Positions 24,339 through 32,971 of a stretch of DNA of 64,000 nt are shown piece after piece. Both the position numbers and the translations under genes were made by a program. Numbering within the stretch: the first letter of the stretch is position 1; each line of letters opens with the position of its first letter. Source of the DNA: M1-B18 sp048264125. Lineage in GTDB: Bacteria > Bacillota > Clostridia > Peptostreptococcales > Natronincolaceae. The stretch covers positions 465,093 through 529,092 of the forward strand of contig JBLXDM010000002.1 in assembly GCA_048264125.1 (NCBI GenBank), written 5' to 3'. The notes beneath the pieces are model-generated. The model was not told the DNA's origin. It saw only the letters and a program-made list of their open reading frames with translations, and did no database searches.

Positions 24339-26564
24339 CTATATATCCTTTACATTCAACACCCTCATGGCATTCAGCACCGCTATTAAAGCCACTCCAA
24401 CATCTGCAAATACTGCCTCCCACATGGTTGCCAGACCTCCTGCCCCCAGTGCCAGTACTATGGCCTTTACGCCAAAGGAGAAGATGATGTTCTGCCATAC
24501 AATTTTATTGGTTTTCTTAGCAATTCTTATGGCTGATACCAGCTTCAAGGGCTCATCCTTCATCAGAACCACATCTGCCGCCTCGATGGCTGCATCTGAG
24601 CCCAGACCTCCCATTGCTACACCGATGTCAGCCTTTGCCAATACCGGTGCATCATTTATTCCGTCTCCAACGAAGACCAGCTTCTTTTTAGGCCCTCTCT
24701 TCTGCTCTAAAAGCTCCAGCATATTAACCTTTTGATCCGGCAGAAGCTCAGGATATACCTCTGTAATACCCAGCTCTCCTGCCACCTGCATAGCCACCGC
24801 CTTGCTGTCTCCCGTCAGCATTGCAATATTTTTGACTCCTATTTTCCTTAGCTCCTCTATTGCTCTACGGGAATCCTCCTTAACTTCATCTGCTATGATG
24901 ATATATCCGGAGTAGCTGCCCCCTATGGCTATATAAAGCACTGTACCTGCTGTGGAAGGTGCACTATAGGCAATGCCTTCTCTGTCCAACAGCTTTCCAT
25001 TACCGGCCAAAACTCTCTTGCCCTTTATTTTTGCCATTACACCATAGCCCATCAGCTCTTGATATTCCTCAACTTGTTCCTTGTCAATTTCCTTCTCATA
25101 AGCCTTCAATAGGGATAGGGCAATGGGGTGATTTGAATAGGCCTCAGCATAGGCTGCATATTCCAGCAGCTCCTCACCGTCCATATTTACAGCTGCAATT
25201 TCCTTTACCTTGAAAATACCCTTTGTCAAAGTTCCTGTTTTATCAAACACTACGGTGTCAACATTATTTAACCCTTCTAAATAGTTGCCGCCTTTAATTA
25301 AAATGCCATTCCTAGAGGCCCCACCGATGCCTCCAAAGAAGCCAAGGGGAATAGATATCACCAAGGCGCATGGGCAAGAAACTACTAAAAATACCAGTGC
25401 TCTATAAATCCAATCAGTGAAGGTAGCTCCCTCTATTACTAGAGGAGGTATTACTGCCATAGCCGCCGCGGTAATTACCACAACAGGCGTATAGTATCTC
25501 GCAAATTTTGTTATAAATTTCTCTATTGGTGCCTTTTTACTGCTGGCCCTCTCCACCATTTCCAATATTCTGGATACTGTCGATTCTCCAAAGACCTTTT
25601 CCACCTCAATGGTCAATAATCCACCTTTATTTATAAAGCCTGCAAGTACAGCGCTGCCCATTTCAACATCCCTGGGTATGGACTCTCCTGTTAGGGCAGA
25701 GGTATCCACTGTAGAAAAGCCCTCCAGCACAACCCCGTCCAAAGGGATCTTCTCCCCAGGCTTTACTATTAGCTGCTGCCCTACCATGACCTCCTCAGGC
25801 TTTACTCTCTTTTCCTCAGTCCCTATCTTCAGATTAGCATAGTCAGGTCTTATATCCATTAAGCTTCCTATAGACTTTCGTGAACGATCAACCGCCAGCT
25901 CTTGAAAAAACTCTCCCACTTGGTAGAAGAGCATAACCGCTGCCCCCTCAGGAAATTCTCCAATGGCAAAGGCCCCTATGGTCGCAATTGCCATCAAAAA
26001 GTTTTCGTCAAAGATTTGACCCCTGAGTATGTTTTTACCGGCCCTTAGAAGAACCTCTCCTCCTATGAGAAGATAGCTGATTAAATACATTGAAAATTCT
26101 ATACCCCCACCGGGCTTTATTATAATCGCTGCCAAAAATATAGCGGCACCTATCGCCAGCTTAATAAGCTCTCCTTTATTGGAGTAGTCCGAATGCGCAT
26201 GGTCATGTCCCCCATCCTTCTCCCCATGATGATCATGGTGGTTCTGGTGATGATCGTGATGATGGTCGTGGTGGCCATCCTCATCAGCGTGATTATGGGC
26301 CTCCTGGCAGGCTTCTTCCTTAACCGTCTCTAGCCTGTTCTTAACCACTACCTCCGGCTCCAGCTTCTTAACTATTTTTTCTACCTCACCGATTAATGCG
26401 GATAAATTTGAGGTGGACTTTGCATCAATATATAGTACATTGCTAACTAGGTTTAAGGCGGCGGTATCTACCTCCTGCAATTCGTTAACCTTCGCCTCTA
26501 TTTTGGCTGCACAGCCAGCACAGCATAGCCCTTCTAAAGTCAATTCTAATTTTCCTGCACTCAT
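24339..26564 (-). CDS. cadA: Zn/Cd/Pb-exporting P1B-type ATPase (CadA/ZntA type)
   Basis: Membrane ATPase that pumps divalent soft metals out of the cell. Order: one N-terminal heavy-metal domain (about 4-66) with the site GLCCAGCA; a strongly His-rich stretch (about 92-128) likely to bind Zn; eight predicted membrane helices; the CPC motif VVSCPCALVIS (about 394), diagnostic of Cd/Zn/Pb or Cu pumps; DKTGTLTKG phosphorylation site (about 440); and GDGINDAPVLAKADIG (about 637). The surroundings after CPC (SIPLGFFGGIGGASRNG) match ZntA/CadA. 741 aa. It lies 24 bp after the ArsR-type regulator, forming one metal-responsive operon. Confidence 0.94.
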   Translation of the reverse strand: MSAGKLELTLEGLCCAGCAAKIEAKVNELQEVDTAALNLVSNVLYIDAKSTSNLSALIGEVEKIVKKLEPEVVVKNRLETVKEEACQEAHNHADEDGHHDHHHDHHQNHHDHHGEKDGGHDHAHSDYSNKGELIKLAIGAAIFLAAIIIKPGGGIEFSMYLISYLLIGGEVLLRAGKNILRGQIFDENFLMAIATIGAFAIGEFPEGAAVMLFYQVGEFFQELAVDRSRKSIGSLMDIRPDYANLKIGTEEKRVKPEEVMVGQQLIVKPGEKIPLDGVVLEGFSTVDTSALTGESIPRDVEMGSAVLAGFINKGGLLTIEVEKVFGESTVSRILEMVERASSKKAPIEKFITKFARYYTPVVVITAAAMAVIPPLVIEGATFTDWIYRALVFLVVSCPCALVISIPLGFFGGIGGASRNGILIKGGNYLEGLNNVDTVVFDKTGTLTKGIFKVKEIAAVNMDGEELLEYAAYAEAYSNHPIALSLLKAYEKEIDKEQVEEYQELMGYGVMAKIKGKRVLAGNGKLLDREGIAYSAPSTAGTVLYIAIGGSYSGYIIIADEVKEDSRRAIEELRKIGVKNIAMLTGDSKAVAMQVAGELGITEVYPELLPDQKVNMLELLEQKRGPKKKLVFVGDGINDAPVLAKADIGVAMGGLGSDAAIEAADVVLMKDEPLKLVSAIRIAKKTNKIVWQNIIFSFGVKAIVLALGAGGLATMWEAVFADVGVALIAVLNAMRVLNVKDI

Positions 26565-26588
26565 CTAAATCTCCCCTTTTTTTGCAGC

Positions 26589-26951
26589 TTACTTGTGGGC
26601 TAAATGCTCAAAGCCTAGCTGGAATATATTTTTAACGTGCTCATCGTCTAGGGAATAATAAACAACCTTTCCCTCCTTTTTAAACTTTACAAGGCGGGCC
26701 TGCTTTAGAACCCTTAGCTGGTGGGAAATAGCTGATTGATTCATTCCCAAAAGCGCTGCAATATCACATACGCACATTTCCTCCTGCAAAAGTGCGTATA
26801 AAATTTTAACCCTGGTACTATCCCCTAAGACCTTGAAGAGGTCGGCTACATCATATAGTCTCTCCTCCCGGGGCATTTCCCCTCTGACTCTTTCTATGAC
26901 ATCCTCATGGATAGCATTGCAGCTACAGGTCTCAATTTGCTGTTTCTTCAT
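26589..26951 (-). CDS. ArsR/SmtB-family metal sensor (CadC-like)
   Basis: Winged-helix repressor that releases DNA on binding Cd, Pb or Zn. Counting from the ATG at 26951 it has 120 aa. It holds both known metal sites: the N-terminal/alpha3 site (Cys9, Cys11 with Cys60 and Cys62 in EMCVCDIAALLG) and the alpha5 site (Asp103, His105, His116, His119), as in CadC. The recognition helix is NQSAISHQLRVLK. An AGAGGAG site decides the start; an ATG 12 codons earlier overlaps the operator. Directly upstream of cadA. Confidence 0.92.
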   Translation of the reverse strand: MKKQQIETCSCNAIHEDVIERVRGEMPREERLYDVADLFKVLGDSTRVKILYALLQEEMCVCDIAALLGMNQSAISHQLRVLKQARLVKFKKEGKVVYYSLDDEHVKNIFQLGFEHLAHK

Positions 26952-26969
26952 ATCATCACTCCTCTGAAT

Positions 26970-26990
26970 ATATGAACATGTATTCATATG
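26970..26990 (-). promoter_or_regulatory. ArsR/SmtB operator
   Basis: TGAACA-TG-TATTCA at 26973-26986, an exact match to the SmtB-family core consensus TGAACAnnTATTCA, within a longer palindrome ATATGAA/TTCATAT. It sits about 20 bp before the regulator start. Confidence 0.8.
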
Positions 26991-27050
26991 TTATATATTT
27001 AATATATGCCTTTTCCCTTAGCTTTGCAATACTTTTTTTGCAAAACAAAA

Positions 27051-27075
27051 AAAAATCCCGGTCTAAGGGATTTTT
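27051..27075 (-). terminator. Terminator after rsgI
   Basis: Stem AAAAATCCC/GGGATTTTT (27051-27059 with 27067-27075) followed by T-rich sequence on the minus strand. Confidence 0.75.
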
Positions 27076-27139
27076 ATGACTGAAAAATCGGATTTGCGTA
27101 GTTTAAAAATCTTCGGGTTTGTTTTCGGCATCATATCCC

Positions 27140-28279
27140 CTATTGGGGGATTTTTTTATTGAAGCCTCCATTATTTTTAACCTTGCCACCATTACCTTTA
27201 TTGTTGCCGTTGTCATCATTGCTATTTTTATTATTATTATTATTATTATTTTTATTATTGTTGATATTATTCTTGTTATCCTTCTTGTTATTGTTGTTAT
27301 CTTTATTGTCGCTGCTACTGTTATTTCCTCTGCCATTACTATTTTGCTTATTATCCTTTATATGCCCATTGTTTCTGGAAAAAGGATTTTCCCTTACCAT
27401 AGGGCTTTTTGCTTCTGTAGCCTCGCCTCCGGCCTTCTCCTTTTTTCTTTCTCTTTCCCTAGAGGTCTTTTCCTCCTCCTTGGTCGACTTCTTTTCCTCT
27501 CTTTTCTGCTGCCTCTGATCCTTTATGCCTTGCTTTTCAAGAGCCTCATTTACCAGCTCCTTTACTCCCCTTCCCTTAGCCACATTGTAGTCCACAGTAC
27601 TATTATCCTTTTCCTCTAATTGCTTTATTATTTCCATTCTGCCGACTGATAGCTGTTCCTCATTGGCCTTCTCAAGGGTTTCCTTATCGGAGGTGACTGT
27701 ATATAAATGTATTGTCTTACCGGAAATCTCCCTTGCCTCTATAGTGTCCTTCAGCTCCGAAAGAAGCCTCTCCATGCCCTGAAGTCCTTTTTCATTTTCC
27801 CCCAAAGCCACTGAAGCCACCAGCACATAGCCCTCCTCATCTGGCATAAATCCCTTTAGAGCTGCAAGCTGAATAGCTTTATCTATAGCCTCAACTGGAG
27901 TTTTATTTACCAGCTGCTTTAAAGGCAGCTGCCTAGCCTCCGAATTCAGTGCCCTTACTGCTATTACACGGTTTTCGTGGAGACTTAGCTCTATACTGGG
28001 ATTTATGTCAATTGTAAGTATTGCAGTTGCCTGTACTCCTGCTTGCCATCCTTTAAGGAATGTAAAGGTTGAGAGGATTAATAATACTACTGCAGCAGCT
28101 GCAGCAATATAGCTGTAGTAGCTTCTCTTTTTTTTATATATGACATCTCCAGAGGAAAACACAACCTCCATGCCCTCCTTAACATCATCTTGCCTCATTA
28201 TCTCCTTAAATTGGCAGTCGGAGGTCATTACCATCATAGAGGCTTCTCTTATCTCTAATACACATCCTCTTTCCTCCAC
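27140..28279 (-). CDS. RsgI-like anti-sigma-I factor
   Basis: Membrane anti-sigma factor partner of SigI. An N-terminal cytoplasmic RsgI domain (about 1-50) is followed by one membrane helix (about 56-78) and an extracytoplasmic RsgI-middle domain beginning ATAILTIDINPSIELSLHENRV. The tail (about 250-379) is first Lys/Glu-rich and then mostly Asn/Lys/Gly. Unlike Clostridium thermocellum relatives there is no carbohydrate-binding module. GTG at 28279 is chosen because GGGGGG stands 6 nt before it; a TTG at 28297 would place that site inside the gene. Starts one base after the sigI stop, so translation is coupled. Confidence 0.85.
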   Translation of the reverse strand: MEERGCVLEIREASMMVMTSDCQFKEIMRQDDVKEGMEVVFSSGDVIYKKKRSYYSYIAAAAAVVLLILSTFTFLKGWQAGVQATAILTIDINPSIELSLHENRVIAVRALNSEARQLPLKQLVNKTPVEAIDKAIQLAALKGFMPDEEGYVLVASVALGENEKGLQGMERLLSELKDTIEAREISGKTIHLYTVTSDKETLEKANEEQLSVGRMEIIKQLEEKDNSTVDYNVAKGRGVKELVNEALEKQGIKDQRQQKREEKKSTKEEEKTSRERERKKEKAGGEATEAKSPMVRENPFSRNNGHIKDNKQNSNGRGNNSSSDNKDNNNNKKDNKNNINNNKNNNNNNNKNSNDDNGNNKGNGGKVKNNGGFNKKIPQ

Positions 28280-28280
28280 C

Positions 28281-29009
28281 CTAAACCCCCCTTTCAATTT
28301 CAGAGATATAGTACTTCATGGTGTCTAAATTACTGTCCAGTATTAACACAATTGCAATTATGAACTTCCTGCTTCTTTGTAAAATTTTATTGGATACCTT
28401 CAGCTGTGCTATTAGCTTACTCGAAGGTAGATTTTGTGTTCTGAGGAGTCTTTCCCTTAGCTCTTCACTTTCAAAAATATGTCTTGCAATTTTTATGGCC
28501 ATAAGCCTTGTATCGATATGCTTTGGGGATTCATTAACTAAATCCTCCAGGGTTACATTAAATCCAGCCATTCGTTTAACAAGAAGCTTAAGGTCCTCCT
28601 CAGCCTCCAATCTGCCTTCAAAGCTCTCCACTGCCACAGTCTCCAGCTGCTCCTCCGACCCTTCATTACCGCTGAAGGAGGTTAAAATTACATTTGAGCT
28701 TCTATTTTCCTTCCTCTGCTCATCAATAATTCTGCTTTTAATAACCATTGAGGCAAAGCTGAGAAAGCTGCCTCTAGTTGGATTATATTTGTCAATGGCC
28801 TCATTGAAGGCAATGAGGCTAATGCTGTATATGTCATTATTTTCTATTTCAATATATTTATTCAACTGCTGGCTTGCAGTCTTTTGAATAAATGGTATGT
28901 ATTCCTTAATGAGACTGTTTCTTTCTTCCTTGTTACCTCCCTGTATATCCTTAATCCTATCCTCGAGGGTTTGCTTTTTTCGAAAAAATCTAAGGAGTCT
29001 GGTCACCAT
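28281..29009 (-). CDS. sigI: RNA polymerase sigma factor SigI
   Basis: Alternative sigma-70 family factor linked to heat or wall/extracellular signals. Region 2 is evident (KEYIPFIQKTASQQLNKYIEI, in parts; SISLIAFNEAIDKYNPTRGSFLSFASMVIKSRIID) and a C-terminal SigI-type helix region replaces a normal region 4 (SSKLIAQLKVSNKILQRSRKFI in parts). 242 aa. AGGAGGTG precedes ATG. Upstream on the minus strand ACCCAA (29048-29053), a 15-bp spacer and CGAA (29029-29032) loosely resemble a SigI promoter, so self-control is possible but weakly supported. Confidence 0.92.
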   Translation of the reverse strand: MVTRLLRFFRKKQTLEDRIKDIQGGNKEERNSLIKEYIPFIQKTASQQLNKYIEIENNDIYSISLIAFNEAIDKYNPTRGSFLSFASMVIKSRIIDEQRKENRSSNVILTSFSGNEGSEEQLETVAVESFEGRLEAEEDLKLLVKRMAGFNVTLEDLVNESPKHIDTRLMAIKIARHIFESEELRERLLRTQNLPSSKLIAQLKVSNKILQRSRKFIIAIVLILDSNLDTMKYYISEIERGV

Positions 29010-29080
29010 TACACCTCCTACTACATTATTCGTAATAGAATAATTTATTGGGTCTATAAGCTAAAATATTTTATCATTAT

Positions 29081-29166
29081 ACAAAAAACCCAGCCTCCGA
29101 TAAACTGTAACCTAATATGCAGCATATGCTTATATACTGCATATTAGGCTTGCTATGGCAGCTGGG
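29081..29166 (-). terminator. Nested-stem terminator after the thioredoxin-fold lipoprotein gene
   Basis: Inner perfect 12-bp stem (29111-29122 with 29137-29148) inside an outer CCCAGC/GCTGGG stem (29089-29094 with 29161-29166), then TTTTTT on the minus strand. Confidence 0.75.
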
Positions 29167-29177
29167 CGCTCTAGGTG

Positions 29178-29819
29178 CTAATTATAAAAGGAGGTCTTTA
29201 TCTCCTCTATTATTTGATCCTTAGTCATTGGTGTAGTAACTGATTTAACCACGATTCCCTCTGAATCTATAAAATATGTGGTGGGGTAGCTGCTAATATA
29301 ATAGGCTGAGTTTATTTCGGATTTTTCATCTATCAGCATTTCTATTGCATCATTTCTGTCCTTAATAAAGCTTACCGTACTTTGATAGTCTAGAATATCA
29401 AAGGCGGAGGAATGTATTCCAAGAATGGCAATGTCCTCCTTGTACTGCTGCTTCACTTGGTTCAGGGCCTCAAGCTGGCTCATGGCCTCTGGGCTCCAGG
29501 TTACCCAGAAAACAATTATTACAGGCTTACCCTTAAATTGCTCTAGGCTTACTACCTCATCATTTTCATTTTTTAGCTGTAGAGAAATCGCCGTATTTCC
29601 TGGATATATACCCACAGGATTGTTTTCTTCCTCTTCTTCAGGGTCCTTTGGCACCTCGGTATCAGGCTTTTCACTGCCTTCATTTTCTCCACCATTATTC
29701 TCCTCCACCACCGGAGGCTCTTCATCAGGAGTCTCTACCTTTCGCTTACAGCCAATACCCATTAACAACAGCATACCGAAAATCAATAACAGTACAATCC
29801 ATTTTTTATTTTTTATCAT
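29178..29819 (-). CDS. Thioredoxin-fold (TlpA/ResA-like) lipoprotein lacking the CxxC pair
   Basis: Exported 213-aa protein: signal at 1-23 followed by Cys24 (LLMGIGC), a probable lipoprotein site, then an acidic Pro/Glu linker (about 30-72), then a redoxin domain (about 75-213) with NENDEVVSLEQFKGKPVIIVFW (split) and the cis-Pro loop ISSYPTTYFID. The active-site region reads FWVTWSPEAMSQLEAL, where ResA relatives have WCxxC, so both redox cysteines are missing. It probably acts as a binding protein or has lost redox activity. GAGGTGAGC precedes the start. Located between ricT and sigI. Confidence 0.85.
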   Translation of the reverse strand: MIKNKKWIVLLLIFGMLLLMGIGCKRKVETPDEEPPVVEENNGGENEGSEKPDTEVPKDPEEEEENNPVGIYPGNTAISLQLKNENDEVVSLEQFKGKPVIIVFWVTWSPEAMSQLEALNQVKQQYKEDIAILGIHSSAFDILDYQSTVSFIKDRNDAIEMLIDEKSEINSAYYISSYPTTYFIDSEGIVVKSVTTPMTKDQIIEEIKTSFYN

Positions 29820-29933
29820 AAGCTCACCTCATGGTCATAGTAGTATATATTTTTCTAATTAATTATATCAGATTTTCATCCGTAAAGCCTCTGAAAAGTC
29901 TAAAGTGTATACGGTTATTATTTCCAACAAAGA

Positions 29934-29989
29934 TTGTCAGGGGGACGGTTCTGCCGACAACATTGTCGGCAGAACCGTCCCCCTGACAA
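29934..29989. repeat. Perfect 27-bp palindrome, REP-like
   Basis: Two perfectly complementary 27-bp arms (29934-29960 and 29963-29989) separated by only CA. The core GGGGACGGTTCTGCC and flanking TGTCAG/CTGACA resemble the GGGGACGGTTC repeats often found near IS200-like (REP-associated) transposases in Clostridia and other bacteria. A partial extra CCCCTGACAAC follows at 29992. It lies between the lipoprotein gene and ricT, a non-coding gap. Confidence 0.85.
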
Positions 29990-30003
29990 CACCCCTGACA
30001 ACA

Positions 30004-30023
30004 TAAAGGACCCCGAGGGGTCC
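30004..30023 (-). terminator. Hairpin after ricT
   Basis: GGACCCC/GGGGTCC stem (30008-30014 with 30017-30023) directly after the ricT stop codon; the T-tail is short, so termination strength is uncertain. Confidence 0.5.
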
Positions 30024-30026
30024 CAT

Positions 30027-30917
30027 CTATCTTTCCTCCAAAGCCTTTAGCTCCTTGACTAAATCCGCCGGCAGGCTATTGTCCTGCTTGTGCTTTGTGT
30101 CTTCTTTTATTCTGGTTACATCTGAAATACTATATACTCTGATTTCCTCAGCGTTTTCCTGCTTGTTTTTCATCTTTATTTTAACCTGCTCCAGCAATAC
30201 ATTCGACTCTATAACCGTGCCCTCGCCGTCTATGGTTTGAACAATGGCTCCGATGCCCGGTATTTTATCTATGATCTGCTGATACAGATTGTGCTCGTAT
30301 TTCAAGCAGCAAAATAACCTCCCGCAAATTCCGGAAATCTTTGCAGGATTCAGGGAAAGATTTTGGTCCTTTGCCATCTTTATAGATACCGGTTCAAAAT
30401 CACCCAACCAAGAGGAGCAGCATAGGGCTTTGCCACAGGGTCCAATTCCGCCTATCATTTTGGCCTCATCCCTAACCCCTATTTGTCTCAGCTCTATTCT
30501 GGTTTTAAATATTGCCGCCAGATCCTTAACCAATTCTCTAAAATCCACCCGCCCGTCGGCTGTAAAATAGAAAATAACCTTATTGTTGTCAAAGGTATAT
30601 TCCACATCTATAAGCTTCATTTCAAGGGCATGCTCCTTGATCTTCTCTAAGCAAATCTCAAGGGCCTCCTTTTCTTTTTGTTGATTTTCCTGATGTCGTA
30701 GCTTATCCTCCTCAGTTACAACCCGTATAACCTTTTTTAGGGGTGCGACTATGTCCGACTCCGACACCTCCTTGGGGCCAACCACAACCTCGCCAAACTC
30801 GATGCCTCTGGCGGTTTCAACTATAACAAAGTCTCCCTTTATGGTTTCAACACCCTCCGGGTCAAAATAGTATATCTTACCCGCCTTTTTAAAGCGGACT
30901 CCCACTACTGTTACCAT
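30027..30917 (-). CDS. ricT: PSP1-domain protein RicT (YaaT)
   Basis: Component of the Ric (Y) complex that steers RNase Y and affects sporulation and competence in B. subtilis. PSP1 domain with the Cys-rich core GGIGPCGKALCCSSWLG (about 160-176) and SGICGRLFCCLKYEH (about 194), which carry the FeS-binding cysteines. 296 aa. Overlaps holB by 7 bp, the same order as B. subtilis holB-yaaT. Confidence 0.94.
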   Translation of the reverse strand: MVTVVGVRFKKAGKIYYFDPEGVETIKGDFVIVETARGIEFGEVVVGPKEVSESDIVAPLKKVIRVVTEEDKLRHQENQQKEKEALEICLEKIKEHALEMKLIDVEYTFDNNKVIFYFTADGRVDFRELVKDLAAIFKTRIELRQIGVRDEAKMIGGIGPCGKALCCSSWLGDFEPVSIKMAKDQNLSLNPAKISGICGRLFCCLKYEHNLYQQIIDKIPGIGAIVQTIDGEGTVIESNVLLEQVKIKMKNKQENAEEIRVYSISDVTRIKEDTKHKQDNSLPADLVKELKALEER

Positions 30918-31897
30918 GACAATACCTCCTGAATGTTTAAGAGCATCACTTCTAAGTTTAATTGATGGTTTACATTACTTCGCATGTTGCCTTTATTCTT
31001 TTCTATTATGAGAATGATTTCCTTACTTTTATGTGAATTTATTTTATTTGCTTGATGCTTGATTTCTTCTATTTTATCATAATTCATAATAAAATCAACC
31101 TGCCGGGTTTCTCTATATACCAGTATATCACGATACCAGCTGAGGAATATATCAAATACATCCTCCAAAAGCTCCTTTTCTTCATACAGAAGACTGACCC
31201 TTTCCAACAGATTAATGATTTTACCATCCAAAAGCTCTCTTGTAATATCTATAATTATATCCCTTTTTTTTCTAAATTCTTCATCTCTCAGAATTCTTAA
31301 GGCTTTGCCTATTACCCCATTGGAAAAGGAGGCTGCAACCTTGCTTTCCTCAAGGCTTAGTCCCTCGACTCGCCCGAGATATTCCACAACCTCCTCCTGT
31401 CTTGCAGGAACCAGCTTCAGAAGCTGACATCTGGAGATTATAGTAGGTAGAAGACTGGAGGCATTATTTGTCAGTAATATTATGGTAGCATACGCTGGAG
31501 GCTCCTCTAGGGTTTTCAGCAGCGCATTTTGTGCCTGTATCGTCATTGCTTCAGCATTATTTATTATAAATACCTTTTTTGAGCCCTCATAGGGCTTTAA
31601 TTGAATTTCCTTTTGCAGCTCCCTTATACTCTCTATCTTTATGGAGCCCTCCACATCAATTAGCTTTATTTCAGAATGATTGCCATGCTCTGCCTTTAAA
31701 CAGCTGGGACAGCTGCCGCAGGGTCTGCTCTCCTTTGAGGCACAGCAAATTCCCATTGCAATCTGAAGGGCTATTTTTTCCTTTCCAATTCCCCTTGGTC
31801 CCTCTATCAAAAATGCATGTGGTATTCGGTTTGTTGTTAGTAAATGCTTGAGTAAAGCAATGGCTCGTTTTTGCCCTACTATATTATCAAATGCCAT
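30911..31897 (-). CDS. holB: DNA polymerase III delta-prime subunit
   Basis: Clamp-loader subunit. AAA+ fold with Walker A GPRGIGKEKIA (about 34-44), a zinc module with four Cys (CCASKESRPCGSCPSCLK, about 52-69), and the sensor region ISRCQLLKL (about 155). 328 aa. Neighbours tmk, darA and ricT are the usual replication/signalling block in Firmicutes. Confidence 0.94.
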   Translation of the reverse strand: MAFDNIVGQKRAIALLKHLLTTNRIPHAFLIEGPRGIGKEKIALQIAMGICCASKESRPCGSCPSCLKAEHGNHSEIKLIDVEGSIKIESIRELQKEIQLKPYEGSKKVFIINNAEAMTIQAQNALLKTLEEPPAYATIILLTNNASSLLPTIISRCQLLKLVPARQEEVVEYLGRVEGLSLEESKVAASFSNGVIGKALRILRDEEFRKKRDIIIDITRELLDGKIINLLERVSLLYEEKELLEDVFDIFLSWYRDILVYRETRQVDFIMNYDKIEEIKHQANKINSHKSKEIILIIEKNKGNMRSNVNHQLNLEVMLLNIQEVLSW

Positions 31898-31914
31898 TAA
31901 TTATACCACCAATC

Positions 31915-32244
31915 CTAAAGCTTAACGTATTTTTCTATGTCTATAACAAAAACCGTAGCACCGCCCACTCTTACATCTATGGGATATGGTATAAATACCC
32001 CGGAGGCTCCTGCCACCGGCGTAGGAGATGTAGCAATCTGCTCTCTTGATTCACAGTTGTTTTTTATGATCTCTATTACCTTGTCAACCTCGTTATCCTC
32101 TACACCTGTCAGTAAAGTAGTGTTGCCTGCCCTTAAAAATCCACCTGTGGTGGCCAGCTTTGTAACCCTCAGCTGATTGGCAGTCAGCTCCTCTAATAGT
32201 GCATGCACATCATCATCATGTACAATTGAAATCACCAGCTTCAT
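31915..32244 (-). CDS. darA: Cyclic di-AMP receptor DarA (PstA/YaaQ, PII-like)
   Basis: Small trimeric PII-like protein that binds c-di-AMP. Signature MKLVISIVHDDDVHALLEEL, LATTGGFLRAGNTTLL and the C-terminal VRVGGATVFVIDI are all present; 109 aa is the exact family size. It lies 3 bp after tmk and 17 bp before holB. AGGGAGG precedes the ATG. Its downstream target is not known in most species. Confidence 0.96.
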   Translation of the reverse strand: MKLVISIVHDDDVHALLEELTANQLRVTKLATTGGFLRAGNTTLLTGVEDNEVDKVIEIIKNNCESREQIATSPTPVAGASGVFIPYPIDVRVGGATVFVIDIEKYVKL

Positions 32245-32247
32245 ATT

Positions 32248-32877
32248 CTACATACCTCCCTTTAATAATTTTTCCAATAATAGCCCTACATCTTCCCTTA
32301 TTTCCTCAATTCCTCTATTGGCCTTAATCACCTTTATTCTTTCAGGATACATCTTTGCCAGCTCCATGTAGGCAGCATGCACCGTTACATGAAACTCTAT
32401 TTTCTCCCTTTCCAGCCTATCACCCTCATCTCCAATATTTATCCGCTGAAGGCTCATTTGAGGATCAATATCGAATAATATCGTTAAATCCGGAGTCAAG
32501 TAAGATGTGGCAAAGTCATTTATGCTTTTTATTGCTGCATAGCCCAAGCCCCTACCTCTGCCCTGATAGACCATGCTGGAATCCACAAATCTGTCGCATA
32601 TAACAATTTTCCCCTCATTTATAGCAGGAAGTATAACCTCCTTTACATGCTGTGCTCTAGAAGCTGCATAAAGCAATGCCTCTGTGATGTTCCCCATCTC
32701 CTGATGTTCTTTATCTAGTACCAATTCCCGTATCTTTTCACCTATTGCCGTACCGCCGGGCTCTCTGGTATGCAGTACGCTATGTCCATGTGCTTCAAAA
32801 AAGTCCTTCATATATTTGATTTGTGTGGACTTACCTGCACCATCCATGCCTTCAATCGATATAAATTTTCCCTTCAT
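32248..32877 (-). CDS. tmk: Thymidylate kinase
   Basis: Phosphorylates dTMP to dTDP. P-loop EGMDGAGKSTQ at residues 9-19, the DRY/F-type motif CDRFVDSSMVYQGRGRGLG (about 93) and the LID region are visible. 209 aa. GAGGTGATGGC precedes the start. First gene of tmk-darA-holB-ricT. A hairpin (32915-32925 with 32931-32941) lies in the 94-bp gap to the upstream decarboxylase gene; it has no T-run and may be a processing site. Confidence 0.97.
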   Translation of the reverse strand: MKGKFISIEGMDGAGKSTQIKYMKDFFEAHGHSVLHTREPGGTAIGEKIRELVLDKEHQEMGNITEALLYAASRAQHVKEVILPAINEGKIVICDRFVDSSMVYQGRGRGLGYAAIKSINDFATSYLTPDLTILFDIDPQMSLQRINIGDEGDRLEREKIEFHVTVHAAYMELAKMYPERIKVIKANRGIEEIREDVGLLLEKLLKGGM

Positions 32878-32971
32878 GCCATCACCTCGTCTGATATTTG
32901 CTGGTTAGTCTATGAACAAAAGTGGATGCGCCACCTTTGTTTTCCAAGGAAGCCATTATAAAATGAATTTT

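Noticed and set aside
27103..27518. Long Ile- or Leu-rich frames on both strands
   Set aside because: Shadows of the Asn/Lys-rich low-complexity tail of rsgI.
32915..32941. Terminator between the yaaO-like gene and tmk
   Set aside because: A hairpin is present but lacks a T-run; noted under tmk only as a possible processing site.
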